DNA of 64,000 nt from Siphonodentalium dalli (lineage: Eukaryota > Mollusca > Scaphopoda > Gadilida > Siphonodentaliidae): NCBI GenBank assembly GCA_032622095.1, contig CP136061.1:26166991-26230990 (forward strand). Direction: 5' to 3'. A program made the position numbers and the translations under genes. The notes under the pieces were generated by a model. It searched no databases. It was not told the origin of the DNA and saw only the letters and a list, made by a program, of their open reading frames with translations. Positions within the stretch are counted from its first letter, which is position 1. The number at the start of each line of letters is the position of its first letter. Positions 13,375 through 23,243 of the stretch are shown piece after piece.

Positions 13375-14576
13375 CCGTTCTGTTGGGTAAAGGGTTAAAC
13401 AAAGTTGGTACACCGATGTATCAATGTCTATCCAGTGATGCATGTAGTTGTTGGTGATCATAATTTTAGACATTGGTGACTCGTAGATAAACTATCATGT
13501 GGGAATTTAAGATGGCTTTCATATTTCATATGGAAAGTATTTATGTGTATTAAAGTAAAAACCATCTCTAAACAATTCATGAGATTCTAGTATTTTGGCC
13601 CAGAATGGTAGTTGATCAAAACTTCACATGTATCGTTGGAGTGACCCCCAGGAGGGATCTGTCACATTTTTACTATGTTTATTGAAAAACATACATTTTT
13701 TATTTCACTGTTCAATTTATCAGCACACCCTGCATCTGTCAGAATTTGTGTTTGTTGAAAATTTACAGGCATTTATTAGAACGCCTGTAGAGACGAACTG
13801 TCAACTTGTAAGGATTATCTATGTCATTTATTGCCGCTGGCAGCCATTGCGTATTTGACTCTTTGCAGGACAAAATTCTTCGCCAAATCCTGCAGTTAGC
13901 ATTTTCAAACGATTGAAACCGAACTTCACGTGTATATTTGGGGTGACCTCTAAATGGGAGCTATTAAATTTAAACGATTTTAGTTTTAAAACACGGTTTC
14001 TGGCAGACATCTTGGATTTACGCATTGCATGACTAAATTCATCAGTGAACCATGCTGCCAGCAGGTCTTCAACTCATCGATCCCAAGCTTCATATGGCTC
14101 TTTGGGTTAACCTCATATAGTGCATTAATATTACATGTACTGTCCGTACTATTATTAAATATCTATCAACGTAAATCGCATGATCGCACGAGTTTCCAGG
14201 CGTGTGATAATTTTCAGAATCGCACTAGTCCAATCATTCTGTCGACGGAACTATTTCATTCAGTGTGGTTAGACTGGTTCTCGCCGTTACCATTTTTACC
14301 TTTTCAATCACGACAAGTAAGAAACAATAAGCGATCAATCGATGAGATGATTCATTCAAGTAGTTTCATTTCAAGAATATGTTTGTCGAGGCACAGAATT
14401 TAATTTCAAACCCAACATTAAAGATGGGTCAAGGTCACTCGCGGATAGACGGGCTCCCTGTCTGATTGTTGCGTTATCCCAAAAATGTCGTGAAAACTCA
14501 ATTAAATTCACATTATCTGTACCGGAGATGTATGATTGTGAGTCAACTTACTATGATACGGAGATATGTAATAAAA
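13375..14576. other. Host non-coding DNA
   Basis: I see no gene or clear repeat. Two loosely similar segments (around 13625 and 13920, ACATGTAT...GGAGTGACC against ACGTGTAT...GGGGTGACC) suggest an old duplication. Confidence 0.4.
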
Positions 14577-14733
14577 ATAGAACCGCATGAGTGTCTGGAT
14601 TTTGACGAATTATCGCACTCGATTTGTTGGCGGAACGCGATACCTCTCGTGCGGGACTGCGTCCCGCACTCGAGGTATCGCTCCGCCAACAAATCGAGTG
14701 CGATAATTTCGTCAAAATTCAGACACTCATGCG
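14577..14733. repeat. Palindromic host element interrupted by Polinton-1
   Basis: The arms of about 80 bp are near-perfect inverted copies around 14658-14660 (GCGGGAC tgc GTCCCGC). The left arm begins ATAGAACCGCATGAGTGTCT at 14577. The right arm runs to CATGCG at 14733, and its last bases, GTTCTAT, are found only on the other side of the Polinton (30553-30559). The palindrome therefore existed before the insertion and was cut near its outer end. Confidence 0.85.
14728..14733. other. Target-site duplication, left copy (CATGCG)
   Basis: The hexamer is identical to 30547-30552 on the far side of Polinton-1. A 6-bp duplication is the expected product of Polinton integrase. Confidence 0.9.
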
Positions 14734-15213
14734 AGTAGTATTGGCTGCCACTCTGGCCCACCCCGTCGCTCGATGCCACTCTGGCCCATGGGACAGAATG
14801 GCATCTCCAGGATTTTTTTTATTTTTCTGGCCCATTTTTTTCTCGATGCCACTCTGGCCCATGGGCCAGAGTGGCATCTCCAGGATTGTTTTTATGTTTC
14901 TGGCCCACCCCGTCGCTCGATGCCACTCTGGCCCATGGGCCAGAGTGGCCCATGGTCCAGAGTGGCATCGAGCAACGGGGTGGGCCAGAGTGACGGCCCA
15001 GGTTCGGTCTAGAGGTTGTGTTAGATTCCAAAGAGTAAGGTGAGCGCTTCAAAGGGTTTTTGTTTTACTGAAAAAAGCACAATTTACCAACACATCGATT
15101 TTTTTCTCGGATTCTAATGCCAGTGTGGTAAGCGAAGGGCGCTCCCCTTCGCTGGACTAACTGAACTTAGAATAATACCGAAAGTCTTCGAATGAATTCG
15201 AAGACGATAGCGT
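14734..15213. repeat. Polinton-1 left terminal inverted repeat
   Basis: The repeat matches 30022-30546 in reverse complement. The outer ~270 bp consist of GC-rich palindromic blocks built on GCCACTCTGGCCCA and its complement GGGCCAGAGTGGC, alternating with T-rich spacers. Inside lies a unique stretch (GGTCTAGAGGTTGTGTTAGA), then a subterminal inverted motif around TTTACCAACACATCGATT, then the 16-bp near-palindrome TTCGAATGAATTCGAA. Relative to the right copy, about 50 bp next to that near-palindrome are missing. The repeats probably include the replication origin and integrase binding sites (inference). Open frames here are by-products of the palindromes. Confidence 0.92.
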
Positions 15214-15329
15214 TGTAAAATGCACTTGCAGAAGTTACCTTTCAGTGAAATATGTTATAAGATAATGGTAAAATGGTACAGATAAAATTTTCCCGAGTCA
15301 AATCGGTGTTTTTATTCATAGAAATATGA

Positions 15330-15425
15330 TGTTTTTGACAAAAAAGAAACACACCTGATTTGACGTTCGGAGAAATTTGGTGAAATACGCATGACGTCGT
15401 CAACGAGGCCCGCGCGTCCCATATA
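15330..15425 (+). promoter_or_regulatory. Accessory-class promoter for the 15492 gene
   Basis: It contains AAAAAAGAAACACACCTGAT, then TGACGTTCGGAGAAATTTGG, TGACGTCG and CCCGCGCG. The same order occurs upstream of the genes at 16680 (minus strand) and 29505. In the other two copies the central block reads TTCGGGAAA, which resembles an E2F half-site (CGGGAAA). TGACGT(C/T) resembles a CREB/ATF site. Factor identity is inference. Confidence 0.7.
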
Positions 15426-15491
15426 CTTGGTCCTCGAAAAATGTTAACGTCATTAGATGCGTAAATTGTAACGTTAACGTTATTTTCAAAC

Positions 15492-15941
15492 ATGGATCCA
15501 GTAACGGAATTTCTCAAGACTATTGATGTACAGTACGACCATGTTCCTGCAACAACGCAAATGTCGACTCCACTGTATGCAGGACATGTGACGCCACGTG
15601 TGGAACAGCAACAGATACCAATGGTGTATCCGCGAACGGATCAACAACCAGTATATACACCGCCGGTGAAAACACAACAAATAACTCAACCTGTTATATA
15701 CCAAGTTATCAACAGTTCACAATGGGAAGAACAGACAAAATTGTTACTGAATATTTGGCAGGAAATGAAGGATTTACGAAAACAATTAACACAAAAACCG
15801 ACTGAATGTACAATCAACTTGAAACCTCACACGATTGACATACCAATTGAGGTACATAGTTTCCAGAAAGAACCTACGAAGCGAGCAACATTTGGATCAC
15901 TCGGGAAAGATTTAACAGTGATGAAGAAACAAAAGAAATGA
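15492..15941 (+). CDS. Accessory protein of MDP(V/L)TEF family (histone-stem-loop class)
   Basis: The 149-residue protein starts MDPVTEFL. It has a Gln/Thr/Pro-rich middle, a predicted helix around residues 76-105 (WEEQTKLLLNIWQEMKDLRK), and a segment TIDIPIEVHSFQKE followed by a basic tail KKQKK. It is homologous to the Polinton-2 protein at 53529-54017 in its N-terminus, in the position of the helix, and in the (I)DIPI.VH..QK motif near the end. I recognise no described family. It sits first inside the left TIR with its own promoter, and a histone-type stem-loop begins 19 nt past the stop. The frame is intact although many virion genes of this element are broken. The start is the first ATG after the promoter and matches the homologue's start. 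Confidence 0.85.
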   Translation: MDPVTEFLKTIDVQYDHVPATTQMSTPLYAGHVTPRVEQQQIPMVYPRTDQQPVYTPPVKTQQITQPVIYQVINSSQWEEQTKLLLNIWQEMKDLRKQLTQKPTECTINLKPHTIDIPIEVHSFQKEPTKRATFGSLGKDLTVMKKQKK

Positions 15942-15960
15942 TTTTTATATTATTTTAAAC

Positions 15961-15976
15961 GGCCCTTTTCAGGGCC
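15961..15976 (+). terminator. Histone-type 3' stem-loop
   Basis: GGCCCTTTTCAGGGCC with the 5' flank AAAC and 3' flank ACTT. It is a 6-bp stem with a TTTC loop, as in invertebrate replication-dependent histone mRNAs. Eleven bases further is CACGAAAGATACG, similar to the histone downstream element that pairs with U7 snRNA. Confidence 0.88.
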
Positions 15977-16222
15977 ACTTAAAATTCACGAAAGATACGC
16001 TCTGTATTATGCTATATAATGAGCGTATTATAGATATGAATGGTGGTAGTGGGTTTTATTTTATTGTTAGGGAAGTATTCTTTGATAAATTATGTGAACA
16101 TTCTCTCCAAGTTCATGATGAATGAATTTGGTTTTGAAGAAATTATGTGAACATTATCTCCAGGAAGAATGAACAAATTGTTCAGTAGCAATTTCAGAGC
16201 GTATCTTTTTAAAAATTTGTGA
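15977..16222. other. Intergenic spacer between convergent accessory genes
   Basis: AT-rich. A direct duplication of TTATGTGAACATT(C/A)TCTCCA occurs at about 16089 and 16143. GAAAGATACGCTCTG near 15990 recurs as its complement near 16198, in each case downstream of a stem-loop. Confidence 0.5.
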
Positions 16223-16238
16223 GGCCCTGAAAAGGGCC
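16223..16238 (-). terminator. Histone-type 3' stem-loop
   Basis: On the minus strand it reads GGCCCTTTTCAGGGCC with the 5' flank AAAAC, beginning 13 nt after the stop of the gene at 16252-16680. Downstream on the same strand is AAAAAGATACGCTCTG, shared with the stem-loop at 15961. Confidence 0.88.
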
Positions 16239-16251
16239 GTTTTGGATGGTT

Positions 16252-16680
16252 TCAAAAGAAACCGCATAATGTGTTTGGGTTTGAATACAGCTGAAAGTTG
16301 TCTTGGGAACGTCGCAACCAAATGGCACAATTGCATGGCCGGCCTGTCTGTATCCCCCAGAGCGGTGCGAATTCGTACACCCGTTGCCCTGAGAAGATTA
16401 TGATAGACCGCTGTAGTGATGTAGCCGCAAGTCGTACCATCAATCTTGATGTCCCCAGCAATCTGGTATGTCGGAACCACCGTGGTGGCAGTCCAAACAC
16501 CCGATCTATGTTGTCCGTCATCAACATAACGGTGTACCTATAGATATCAAAACAGTTATCTATAGTCCCCGTTTCTGCTAAACCCAAAGCCTTCCATAGC
16601 ATCTGCGGTTCATCCCCAAACACACCTCGCACCAGCATCCCATCCTCCAAATAGCTCCGATATAGATCTCGGTAATCCAT
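16252..16680 (-). CDS. OTU-like pseudoenzyme, accessory (histone-stem-loop class)
   Basis: The 142-residue protein follows the OTU cysteine-protease pattern: a helix with LWKALGLAETGT (OTU: CLFRALSxxLYGT), a middle with FRHTRLLGTSRLMVRLAATSLQRSIIIF (OTU: E...LAxxLxRPIxVF), and a final strand with CNCAIWLRR. The position of the catalytic Cys reads Met (QMLWKAL) and no catalytic His is evident. If the fold is right, it has no deubiquitinase activity and may bind ubiquitin or act as a decoy. It is homologous to 29505-29942 and to 52438-52905. Divergent from the polymerase ORF, it has the shared promoter and stem-loop. The OTU assignment rests on pattern only. Confidence 0.75.
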   Translation of the reverse strand: MDYRDLYRSYLEDGMLVRGVFGDEPQMLWKALGLAETGTIDNCFDIYRYTVMLMTDNIDRVFGLPPRWFRHTRLLGTSRLMVRLAATSLQRSIIIFSGQRVYEFAPLWGIQTGRPCNCAIWLRRSQDNFQLYSNPNTLCGFF

Positions 16681-16686
16681 TTCGGT

Positions 16687-19600
16687 ATGAATGAAGAATG
16701 GGAATATCTGTTTTTATTGAAAACGCGCGGGCGCCGCCGACGACGTCTTCGCATATTTCACCAAATTTTCCCGAACGTCAAAACAAGTGTGTTTCTTTTT
16801 GTTCACGACACCAGTTGCGGGGTTGAGGAATACAAAATTATTCAGGAACAACTATATCCTGAGTATGTTATAAAAATACATAGTCAATTTGCTGACGAAG
16901 GCTTTCTGTTTCAACCACCACCAGTTGGGAAAGAAAGTAAAGTTGTACATCTATATTTCAATGACAACCACTACGATGTGATCACAACTGTCACGGGATT
17001 CCTTGGATGTCATTATTACTGTGAACACTGTGATGTCGGTTCGAACAACAGAGGTGATCATATATGTCCATACAAGTGTAAGTGTTTCGATGGTCAGATA
17101 TGTCCCTTTGAACGATGGATACAATGCATCAAATGTAAGAGGACTTTTAGAAGTAAACGATGTCTCGACAATCATTTGAAAAAATCACTAAAACATGACA
17201 AAACTATTTGTGATATGATACACAAATGCCAGAAATGTGGGGTTGAAATCGTCACACGAAAGGAGAAAAGACATATATGTTCGGGAACAAAGAAGTGCAA
17301 ATACTGTAAGGAAATCGTCGCATCAGATCACAGATGTCATATCCAGCAGTACCAACAGAGAGAAACACAGAAAGCAGTAAAGGTACCATTCATATTTTTT
17401 TATTTTGAATGTCAACAAGATACTGGTGTTCATATACCCAATTTTTGTGTTGCACAAACTGCTTGTGAAAATTGTATATGTAAACCCATTGATGAAATAT
17501 GCATTTCATGTGATTCTGTATTGTCAAACAGAGAATATATTTTTAAAGGAGAGAATGTATTGGAAAGATTTTGCAAATGGTTGTTTTACACCAACGATCA
17601 TAAAGGTAAAACATGTATTGCTCACAATGCAAGAGGTTACGATAGTCAGTTCCTCTTACATTACTTGGTGAACAATGGAAATTCAAAACCTAATGTTATT
17701 ATGAATGGCAACAAAATACTTAGTTTACAATGCAATGGTGTTAAAGTAATCGATTCATTGAGTTTCATCCCTATGGCATTATCTAAATTTCCAAAAACAT
17801 TCCAACTTGAAGAAATGGCTAAAGGTTATTTTCCACATTGGGCAAATACACAGGACTTTCAGAATTATGTAGGACCATATCTAGACAAAAAATACTATAA
17901 ACCTGAAATCATGTCTGAGGAAAATAGAGATTCATTTCTGAAATGGTACGAAGCTAGGGGTGAAGATATTTTTGATTTTCAAAAAGAAATTCAAAAGTAT
18001 TGTAAATCAGATGTAGACATTTTAAGACGTGGATGTGGGAAATTCAGACTATGTGTAATGGAAACTGATCAAATAGATCCATTTCGGGAAGCAATAACAT
18101 TAGCTCAAACCTGTAACCTTGCCTGGAGAAAAAATTCATTACCAGAGAATTCTCTAGGTATAATTTCAGACGCTGGATATCCACAAGCGCGTAAATTTTC
18201 AATGAAAGCAATTCGATGGCTACAGTACATTGCTACAAAACAAAATATAAACATAAAGCATGCTTTAAATGGTGGTGAAGTTAAAATAGGCACACATTTT
18301 GTTGATGGTTATCATGCAGAATCATACACAGTGTATAAAATGTATGGGTGTTTTTTTCATGGCTGTCCTACTTGCTATCCAGATAGAAATCGCCGAAACC
18401 CATACAGTAATATAACAATGCATGAATTGTATGAAAAAACAATAAAAACGGAAATTGAAATCAAAAGCTCGGGATGCAAATTAATATGCATCTGGGAACA
18501 TGACCTGGACAATAAATGTAAAGCAGACAAATATTTAAAACAAACTATGGATCAATTATATTTGCATCAAGACCCAGTTAAACCAAGGGAAGCATTATTT
18601 GGTGGCAGGACTAATGCTCTAAAATTATATCATGAAATAGAACCAACATCTAAACAGGAAATAAAATATATTGATATATGCAGTTTGTATCCTAGTGTAA
18701 ATAAATATAAGGAGTACCCACTTGGTCATCCTGAAATTCTAAGTCAGGAACAAATAGGAGACATCAAATCCTACAAAGGACTCATTAAATGCAAAGTATT
18801 ACCTCCAAATAAATTGTACATTCCAGTGCTACCGATCCACTGTAATAACAAAATGATATATACATTGTGTAAAACTTGTGCAGAAAATGAAAGTGGACAG
18901 TGTAATCATAAAACCGAACAGCGTGTTTTAGTTGGAGTTTGGACACATGTAGAATTATTCAAAGCAATAGAATTGGGTTACCAAATTCTGGAAGTGTATC
19001 AAGTTTGGCATTGGACTGAGTGGTCGGACAAAGTATACAGGGATTACATTGATAAATACCTCAAAATTAAACAAGAAGCAAGTGGATATCCAAATTCTGT
19101 TAAAAGTGAAGAAGATAAAGATAAATACATTAAAGATTATTATGAGGTTGAAGGTATAAAACTTGAAAAAGAAAAAATCAAAAACAAACCAGGACTCCGC
19201 CAGTGCGCAAAATTAATGATAAATTGCATATGGGGGAAAAATGCACAAAATAATATTCTTACTAAAACTGAATATATCTCAGAACAAACCAGATATTTTG
19301 AACTATTAACTGATAAAAATATCACCGTCAAAGCAGTTGAAAATTTTGAACAGGATAAATTCATATTATTCAGCTATGAAAATAAAACCGATATTATAGA
19401 ACCACAACCATCTGCCAATGTAGTTGTTGCATCATTTGTCACAGCATATGCACGCTTGGAGTTGTATCAAGTTTTAGAAAAACTCCAAGATAGGGTGTTG
19501 TATTTCGACACTGATAGCTGCATGTATATTTTCGATCCAGAAAAAGAAAATATTAAAACCGAAGACAGCTACCTTGGTAAATGGACTGATGAGCATCCAG

Positions 19601-19923
19601 ATGCTAAAATCATGAAATTTGTAGGGTTAGGACCGAAAAATTATGGATATCAGTACATGAAAGATGATGTCATAAAATCTGTATGCAAGGTCAAGGGCAT
19701 CACTCTGGATTATAAAACTAAACAGCAAATAAATTTTCATTCAATGGTTGAATGTGTTAACGACCGGTTAAATTTTCAACGTGTCATAAACTATCCATGC
19801 AGAATTAAACGCACAAAGAACCGAGAAGTAATTAGTGAAGAGCAAACAAAATCTTTCCGATCTGTGTACACCAAACGACTTGTTGTGGGTGAATACAACA
19901 CAATTCCTTATGGATGGAATTGA
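16687..19923 (+). CDS. polB: Protein-primed DNA polymerase B, N-terminally truncated
   Basis: The 1078-codon frame replicates the element by protein priming. Visible in order: Cys/His zinc-binding clusters (~residues 115-225); 3'-5' exonuclease motifs, Exo I as FFYFEC (Y239-E241), Exo II AHNARGYDSQF, Exo III YCKSDVD; then polymerase motif A DICSLYP (D663), motif B KLMINCIWG (K842) and motif C FDTDS (D941, D943). Polymerase motifs are intact. Exo I has Tyr where the homologue at 56410 has the metal-binding Asp, so proofreading is probably lost. The first ~38 codons are antisense promoter sequence; homology to the complete polymerase starts only at HDT (residue 40), so about 335 N-terminal residues are missing and the ATG is probably fortuitous. 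The stop overlaps the next ATG (TGATG). Confidence 0.95.
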   Translation: MNEEWEYLFLLKTRGRRRRRLRIFHQIFPNVKTSVFLFVHDTSCGVEEYKIIQEQLYPEYVIKIHSQFADEGFLFQPPPVGKESKVVHLYFNDNHYDVITTVTGFLGCHYYCEHCDVGSNNRGDHICPYKCKCFDGQICPFERWIQCIKCKRTFRSKRCLDNHLKKSLKHDKTICDMIHKCQKCGVEIVTRKEKRHICSGTKKCKYCKEIVASDHRCHIQQYQQRETQKAVKVPFIFFYFECQQDTGVHIPNFCVAQTACENCICKPIDEICISCDSVLSNREYIFKGENVLERFCKWLFYTNDHKGKTCIAHNARGYDSQFLLHYLVNNGNSKPNVIMNGNKILSLQCNGVKVIDSLSFIPMALSKFPKTFQLEEMAKGYFPHWANTQDFQNYVGPYLDKKYYKPEIMSEENRDSFLKWYEARGEDIFDFQKEIQKYCKSDVDILRRGCGKFRLCVMETDQIDPFREAITLAQTCNLAWRKNSLPENSLGIISDAGYPQARKFSMKAIRWLQYIATKQNINIKHALNGGEVKIGTHFVDGYHAESYTVYKMYGCFFHGCPTCYPDRNRRNPYSNITMHELYEKTIKTEIEIKSSGCKLICIWEHDLDNKCKADKYLKQTMDQLYLHQDPVKPREALFGGRTNALKLYHEIEPTSKQEIKYIDICSLYPSVNKYKEYPLGHPEILSQEQIGDIKSYKGLIKCKVLPPNKLYIPVLPIHCNNKMIYTLCKTCAENESGQCNHKTEQRVLVGVWTHVELFKAIELGYQILEVYQVWHWTEWSDKVYRDYIDKYLKIKQEASGYPNSVKSEEDKDKYIKDYYEVEGIKLEKEKIKNKPGLRQCAKLMINCIWGKNAQNNILTKTEYISEQTRYFELLTDKNITVKAVENFEQDKFILFSYENKTDIIEPQPSANVVVASFVTAYARLELYQVLEKLQDRVLYFDTDSCMYIFDPEKENIKTEDSYLGKWTDEHPDAKIMKFVGLGPKNYGYQYMKDDVIKSVCKVKGITLDYKTKQQINFHSMVECVNDRLNFQRVINYPCRIKRTKNREVISEEQTKSFRSVYTKRLVVGEYNTIPYGWN
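16722..16805 (-). promoter_or_regulatory. Accessory-class promoter for the 16680 gene
   Basis: On the minus strand: AAAAAGAAACACACTTGTTT, then TGACGTTCGGGAAAATTTGG, GACGTC and GCCCGCGCG. The block order matches the promoters at 15330 and 29375. On the plus strand this same sequence is read as the first ~38 codons of the polymerase ORF. Confidence 0.75.
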
Positions 19924-19982
19924 TGTGTTACCAGCAGAGATGCTTTTGAAAATTTATAATAATTTGATCGAAATGTCAAAAA

Positions 19983-21191
19983 ATGGATCAAGAAATCAAA
20001 CAAGAACTTAAGCAAGCTTGGTTTTTGAGGGAAAGTAGAATTATAATGGAGACTTTGCTGAACGGACATTTCTCTGAGGGACAGAGTCGACTGAGATGTT
20101 TGATTGAGAGATCAGAATTTGAAACTGATTTCTTAATGGATATATTGGATCAAATGTTTTCAGAATATTGGATATTTCATGGTGTTCCTAAAACCGAAAT
20201 AAACGCAATTCGTGAATTAGTTGGAAATAATTTTACTCGCTTTGCTGAATATCAAGACAGGATTATCAATGAAAAAACTTTGAAATTCGAAGAGGTGACG
20301 AGAATATATGGATACATTATTCTCCGAGAACCATGTACAATGTTCACTGTTGAAAAGTTATTTGAAGAAAAAGTGTCTTTGGATTATATTGTAAAAAACA
20401 CTAGACCTATTTCAGATTTAGATTATGAACTCGTATGGACATTTGGAATAGTATGGAGTTATGGTGATTCTTCATTAAAATTAAAAAGATTGATTCCGAA
20501 CAATCCTAATCAGTCTTACATGATCTGTCTCAGGGTAAAGATGGACGAATCATTGTTGTTCAAACATCCCTGTAACATTTTCATATCGGGACTAAGTGGT
20601 TGTGGTAAAACAGATTTTGTTAAGAAATTAATCGAATATAAAGATGACTTGTTCAAACCTGTTCCATACAAAGTCGTTTGGTGTTACAAAGAATGGCAAA
20701 ATACCTATAGTCAGATGCAAGAATTTCACAATATTCAATTTATAAATGGAATACCGGATGATGACAATGAACTTGTCGATGACACAGACTTACCGCACCT
20801 CATCGTTTTTGATGACATGCTAGGTGATAAAGATGAAGAAAAAATTATGTTGTGGTTTACAAGAAAAGGACATCACAGAAATACGTCTGTTATTTACATA
20901 ACCCAAAACATGTTTCAGAAATCTAAAGCGAGTAGAACTTTGAGTTTGAATACACATAACATGGTATTATTTCAAAGTGTGCGTGATAAAGGCCAAATAC
21001 AAATTCTTGCCTCTCAAATGCAAATACCTCATTTAATGCAGGCATATGATGATGCAACTTCAACCAATCGTGGTTATTTACTACTCGATTTTCACCCTAA
21101 AACGGATAAATCGTTGAGACTTAGAACTGATATTTTCCATCGGTGGCTCACAAATGACGATCGAGGTGCGGTAATATATTCATCGGTATAA
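19983..21191 (+). CDS. F-box-like protein fused to A32-type packaging ATPase
   Basis: This 402-codon frame combines what are two genes in Polinton-2 (60500 and 61130). Residues ~187-402 are the FtsK/HerA-type DNA-packaging ATPase: Walker A GLSGCGKT (203-210), Walker B LIVFDDM, then FTRKGHHRNTSVIYITQN. It would pump the genome into capsids. Residues 1-186 match the Polinton-2 upstream protein. Its first ~20 residues are encoded in another frame from an ATG at 19923 that overlaps the polymerase stop; a one-base shift in the A-run at ~19977-19983 separates them. That leader (LPAEMLLKIYNNL) resembles an F-box helix. The fusion and the frameshift are both decay features relative to Polinton-2, though the ATPase part is intact. 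Confidence 0.93.
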   Translation: MDQEIKQELKQAWFLRESRIIMETLLNGHFSEGQSRLRCLIERSEFETDFLMDILDQMFSEYWIFHGVPKTEINAIRELVGNNFTRFAEYQDRIINEKTLKFEEVTRIYGYIILREPCTMFTVEKLFEEKVSLDYIVKNTRPISDLDYELVWTFGIVWSYGDSSLKLKRLIPNNPNQSYMICLRVKMDESLLFKHPCNIFISGLSGCGKTDFVKKLIEYKDDLFKPVPYKVVWCYKEWQNTYSQMQEFHNIQFINGIPDDDNELVDDTDLPHLIVFDDMLGDKDEEKIMLWFTRKGHHRNTSVIYITQNMFQKSKASRTLSLNTHNMVLFQSVRDKGQIQILASQMQIPHLMQAYDDATSTNRGYLLLDFHPKTDKSLRLRTDIFHRWLTNDDRGAVIYSSV

Positions 21192-21227
21192 AGATATGTG
21201 TATCAACATAATATTTCATTTCCAATC

Positions 21228-23207
21228 ATGGAGTCGCATGAAGCAGTCTTGAGTGTATTTTCGACTATCGCTAAATTAATACTTGATGATCACTTAAATT
21301 AAATCACTGCATGAAAAGCGAGATTTATAAAATATAAATGTCGCATAAATTTAGGACCCTAAATTTATGCATGCATTTATGCATATTAAATTCGTCTTTA
21401 TACAAAAATATAAATGTCGCATTTATATTTTTAAATATCGCATAAATGTCGCATTATTTTCGCTCATTACTGTAACCAACAGTGGTTTTAAGTCTTGGCC
21501 CATAATTTAATTACTACCATGTGGATATGTGAGACATATCGTATAACAGAAGCTAACTGCCGATACCGATTTCTTTGTCTGCCAACACAACTGCTGCGAA
21601 GACGTGCGTGAATTAGGTGGGTACTCTTAATTATAAGGCGAGTTTATATACAAATACGTTTGTTTTCTGGTTTCGCATTTTCTGTCTAAACTAGAAGGCA
21701 TATTTGCAATGGTAGATTAACGCTGTGGACTGTAATGTAGCCATGCACACAGTAGGGACCAAGGTGGTAGGATGGGGTGTTCGTGTGTGGGTGGGTGGGA
21801 GGGGTATTGGTGGTGGTATATTTGCTTGGGTTAGAACATGATCGCCACATCATTTCATTTTTAAATTCCCTTTCAATTCGCAGCGTGATCGACACATGTC
21901 AAAATTAATATTTGATTATACAGAGACGTCGGAATAAGGTTATTCTATCTCGTGAAAATGTGGTTTTGTGAGAGTGATTCCACCCTTAGCCAGATCACAA
22001 ATAAAAAATGCCGTACATTACAATTCTTATTTTAGTTTTAATATGTTATCGTTTATACTTATTTCCCATGCGATCATTTAATTATTTAATTTTTATTCTT
22101 TATTGCAGAGACTACGAAAATTGATGACGGCAAGTGCCATGTCGAAGTAGTTCATATTATATTTGTGACTGGTATAACCAACAATAGGGCAGCATTTTGT
22201 TGGCAAATTACTACATGCACATGGAGATACCAGAATCAGGGCGACACATGTGTATATGTATAGTTAGATATACACATCCGTGTCGCCTTATATGCTGGTT
22301 ACAAGCCAAATGTCACCATAAAGTAGATTTCACAAATATATATGGATATATATGTTCAAATCCAAATAATTTATACGGGGTATAAATGTGCATAAACTGG
22401 AGTTTATAACCAGAATAAATGTAGCTATATGTATATTTATGCAGCTTTATTCAGTGAATAAATTTGCATTTATGCATAAACAGGTCGATAATAAATGTGC
22501 ATAAACGTACGAATAAATGCCGAGTTTATTCTGTTGAATAAACGTGGGTTTATTCAGTGAATAAATTGTGTATAAATGTCGGCCTTTATTCATGAATAAA
22601 TTGTGAATAAATGTGCATAAATTTCCGGATTTATGCACATTTATTCAGTGAATAAATTTTTGATTTATCCAGATTTATGCACATTTATCCGGAATTTATG
22701 CAATGAATAAATTCCAGTTTTCATGCAGTGAAAGCTTCCAAAGCAGACACGAACATTCCTACAAAAACACAAAAAAGAGCTGAAGAAAATAGCTGACAGT
22801 AGAACTCATATCGATTCAAAAAAGAAAATACTTTCAAAAACTGGTGGAGGTGGTTTTCTCGGTGGAGTTTTGATCAGAAGTCTTCTCAGACAAAAATAAA
22901 ATAAATCAATTGCACGAGTTAGATCAAATAGAGTAAATGCTACTCGAGTAAATTCTACGATTGCACAGCGAGCTAGTCCAGTCAGAGTAAATTCTACAAG
23001 TGCACAGCGAACTACTCCAGCTAGAGTAAATTCTACTGGATTAAATTCTACATTTGCTAGAATTCAACCACTCAACGATAATGGTCTGCAACCAATTCCA
23101 TCAATTCAAGAAGCAGAACATTACCCGTTGGTTCAACGATACTCAAAAATGATGAATCTTTGATGGCATTTGATCGTAATTTTAATAAACGTAAAAGTAA
23201 AAAGTAA
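21228..23207 (+). pseudogene. Small basic virion protein (PX-like), broken by insertion
   Basis: This is the orthologue of the intact gene at 61815-62402. The first part (21228 to ~21300, starting MESHEAVLSVF) is interrupted by a 1.4-kb element (21305-22730). Reading resumes with KLPKQTRTF and contains the glycine-rich hydrophobic segment GGGGFLGGVLIRSLL, followed by a premature TAA at 22897-22899. The following ~300 bp still resemble the Ser/Thr/Arg-rich C-terminus (ARVNST-type repeats), with a further frame change near 23130 and a stop at 23205-23207. The 'QRGG-FL' hydrophobic tail is typical of Polinton small virion proteins likened to adenovirus pX/VI; the role is inferred. Confidence 0.85.
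21305..22730. mobile_element. Inverted-repeat insertion inside Polinton-1
   Basis: It is bounded by CACTGCATGAAAA and TTTTCATGCAGTG. It splits a gene that is continuous in Polinton-2, which proves that it is an insertion. Both ends are rich in GCATAAAT/ATTTATGC motifs; the right 300 bp is an array of palindromic AATAAATGTGCATAAA-type units. The interior has no transposase. CACTG ends recall CACTA-type elements, but I cannot define a matching target duplication. Confidence 0.8.
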
Positions 23208-23243
23208 TTCAGTCATTTGACATTCAACTATTGAAGAGTAAAT

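Noticed and set aside
14624-15052. Long open frames in the left TIR
   Set aside because: Created by the palindromic CACTCTGGCCCA blocks, open on both strands and mirrored in the right TIR; no protein signature.
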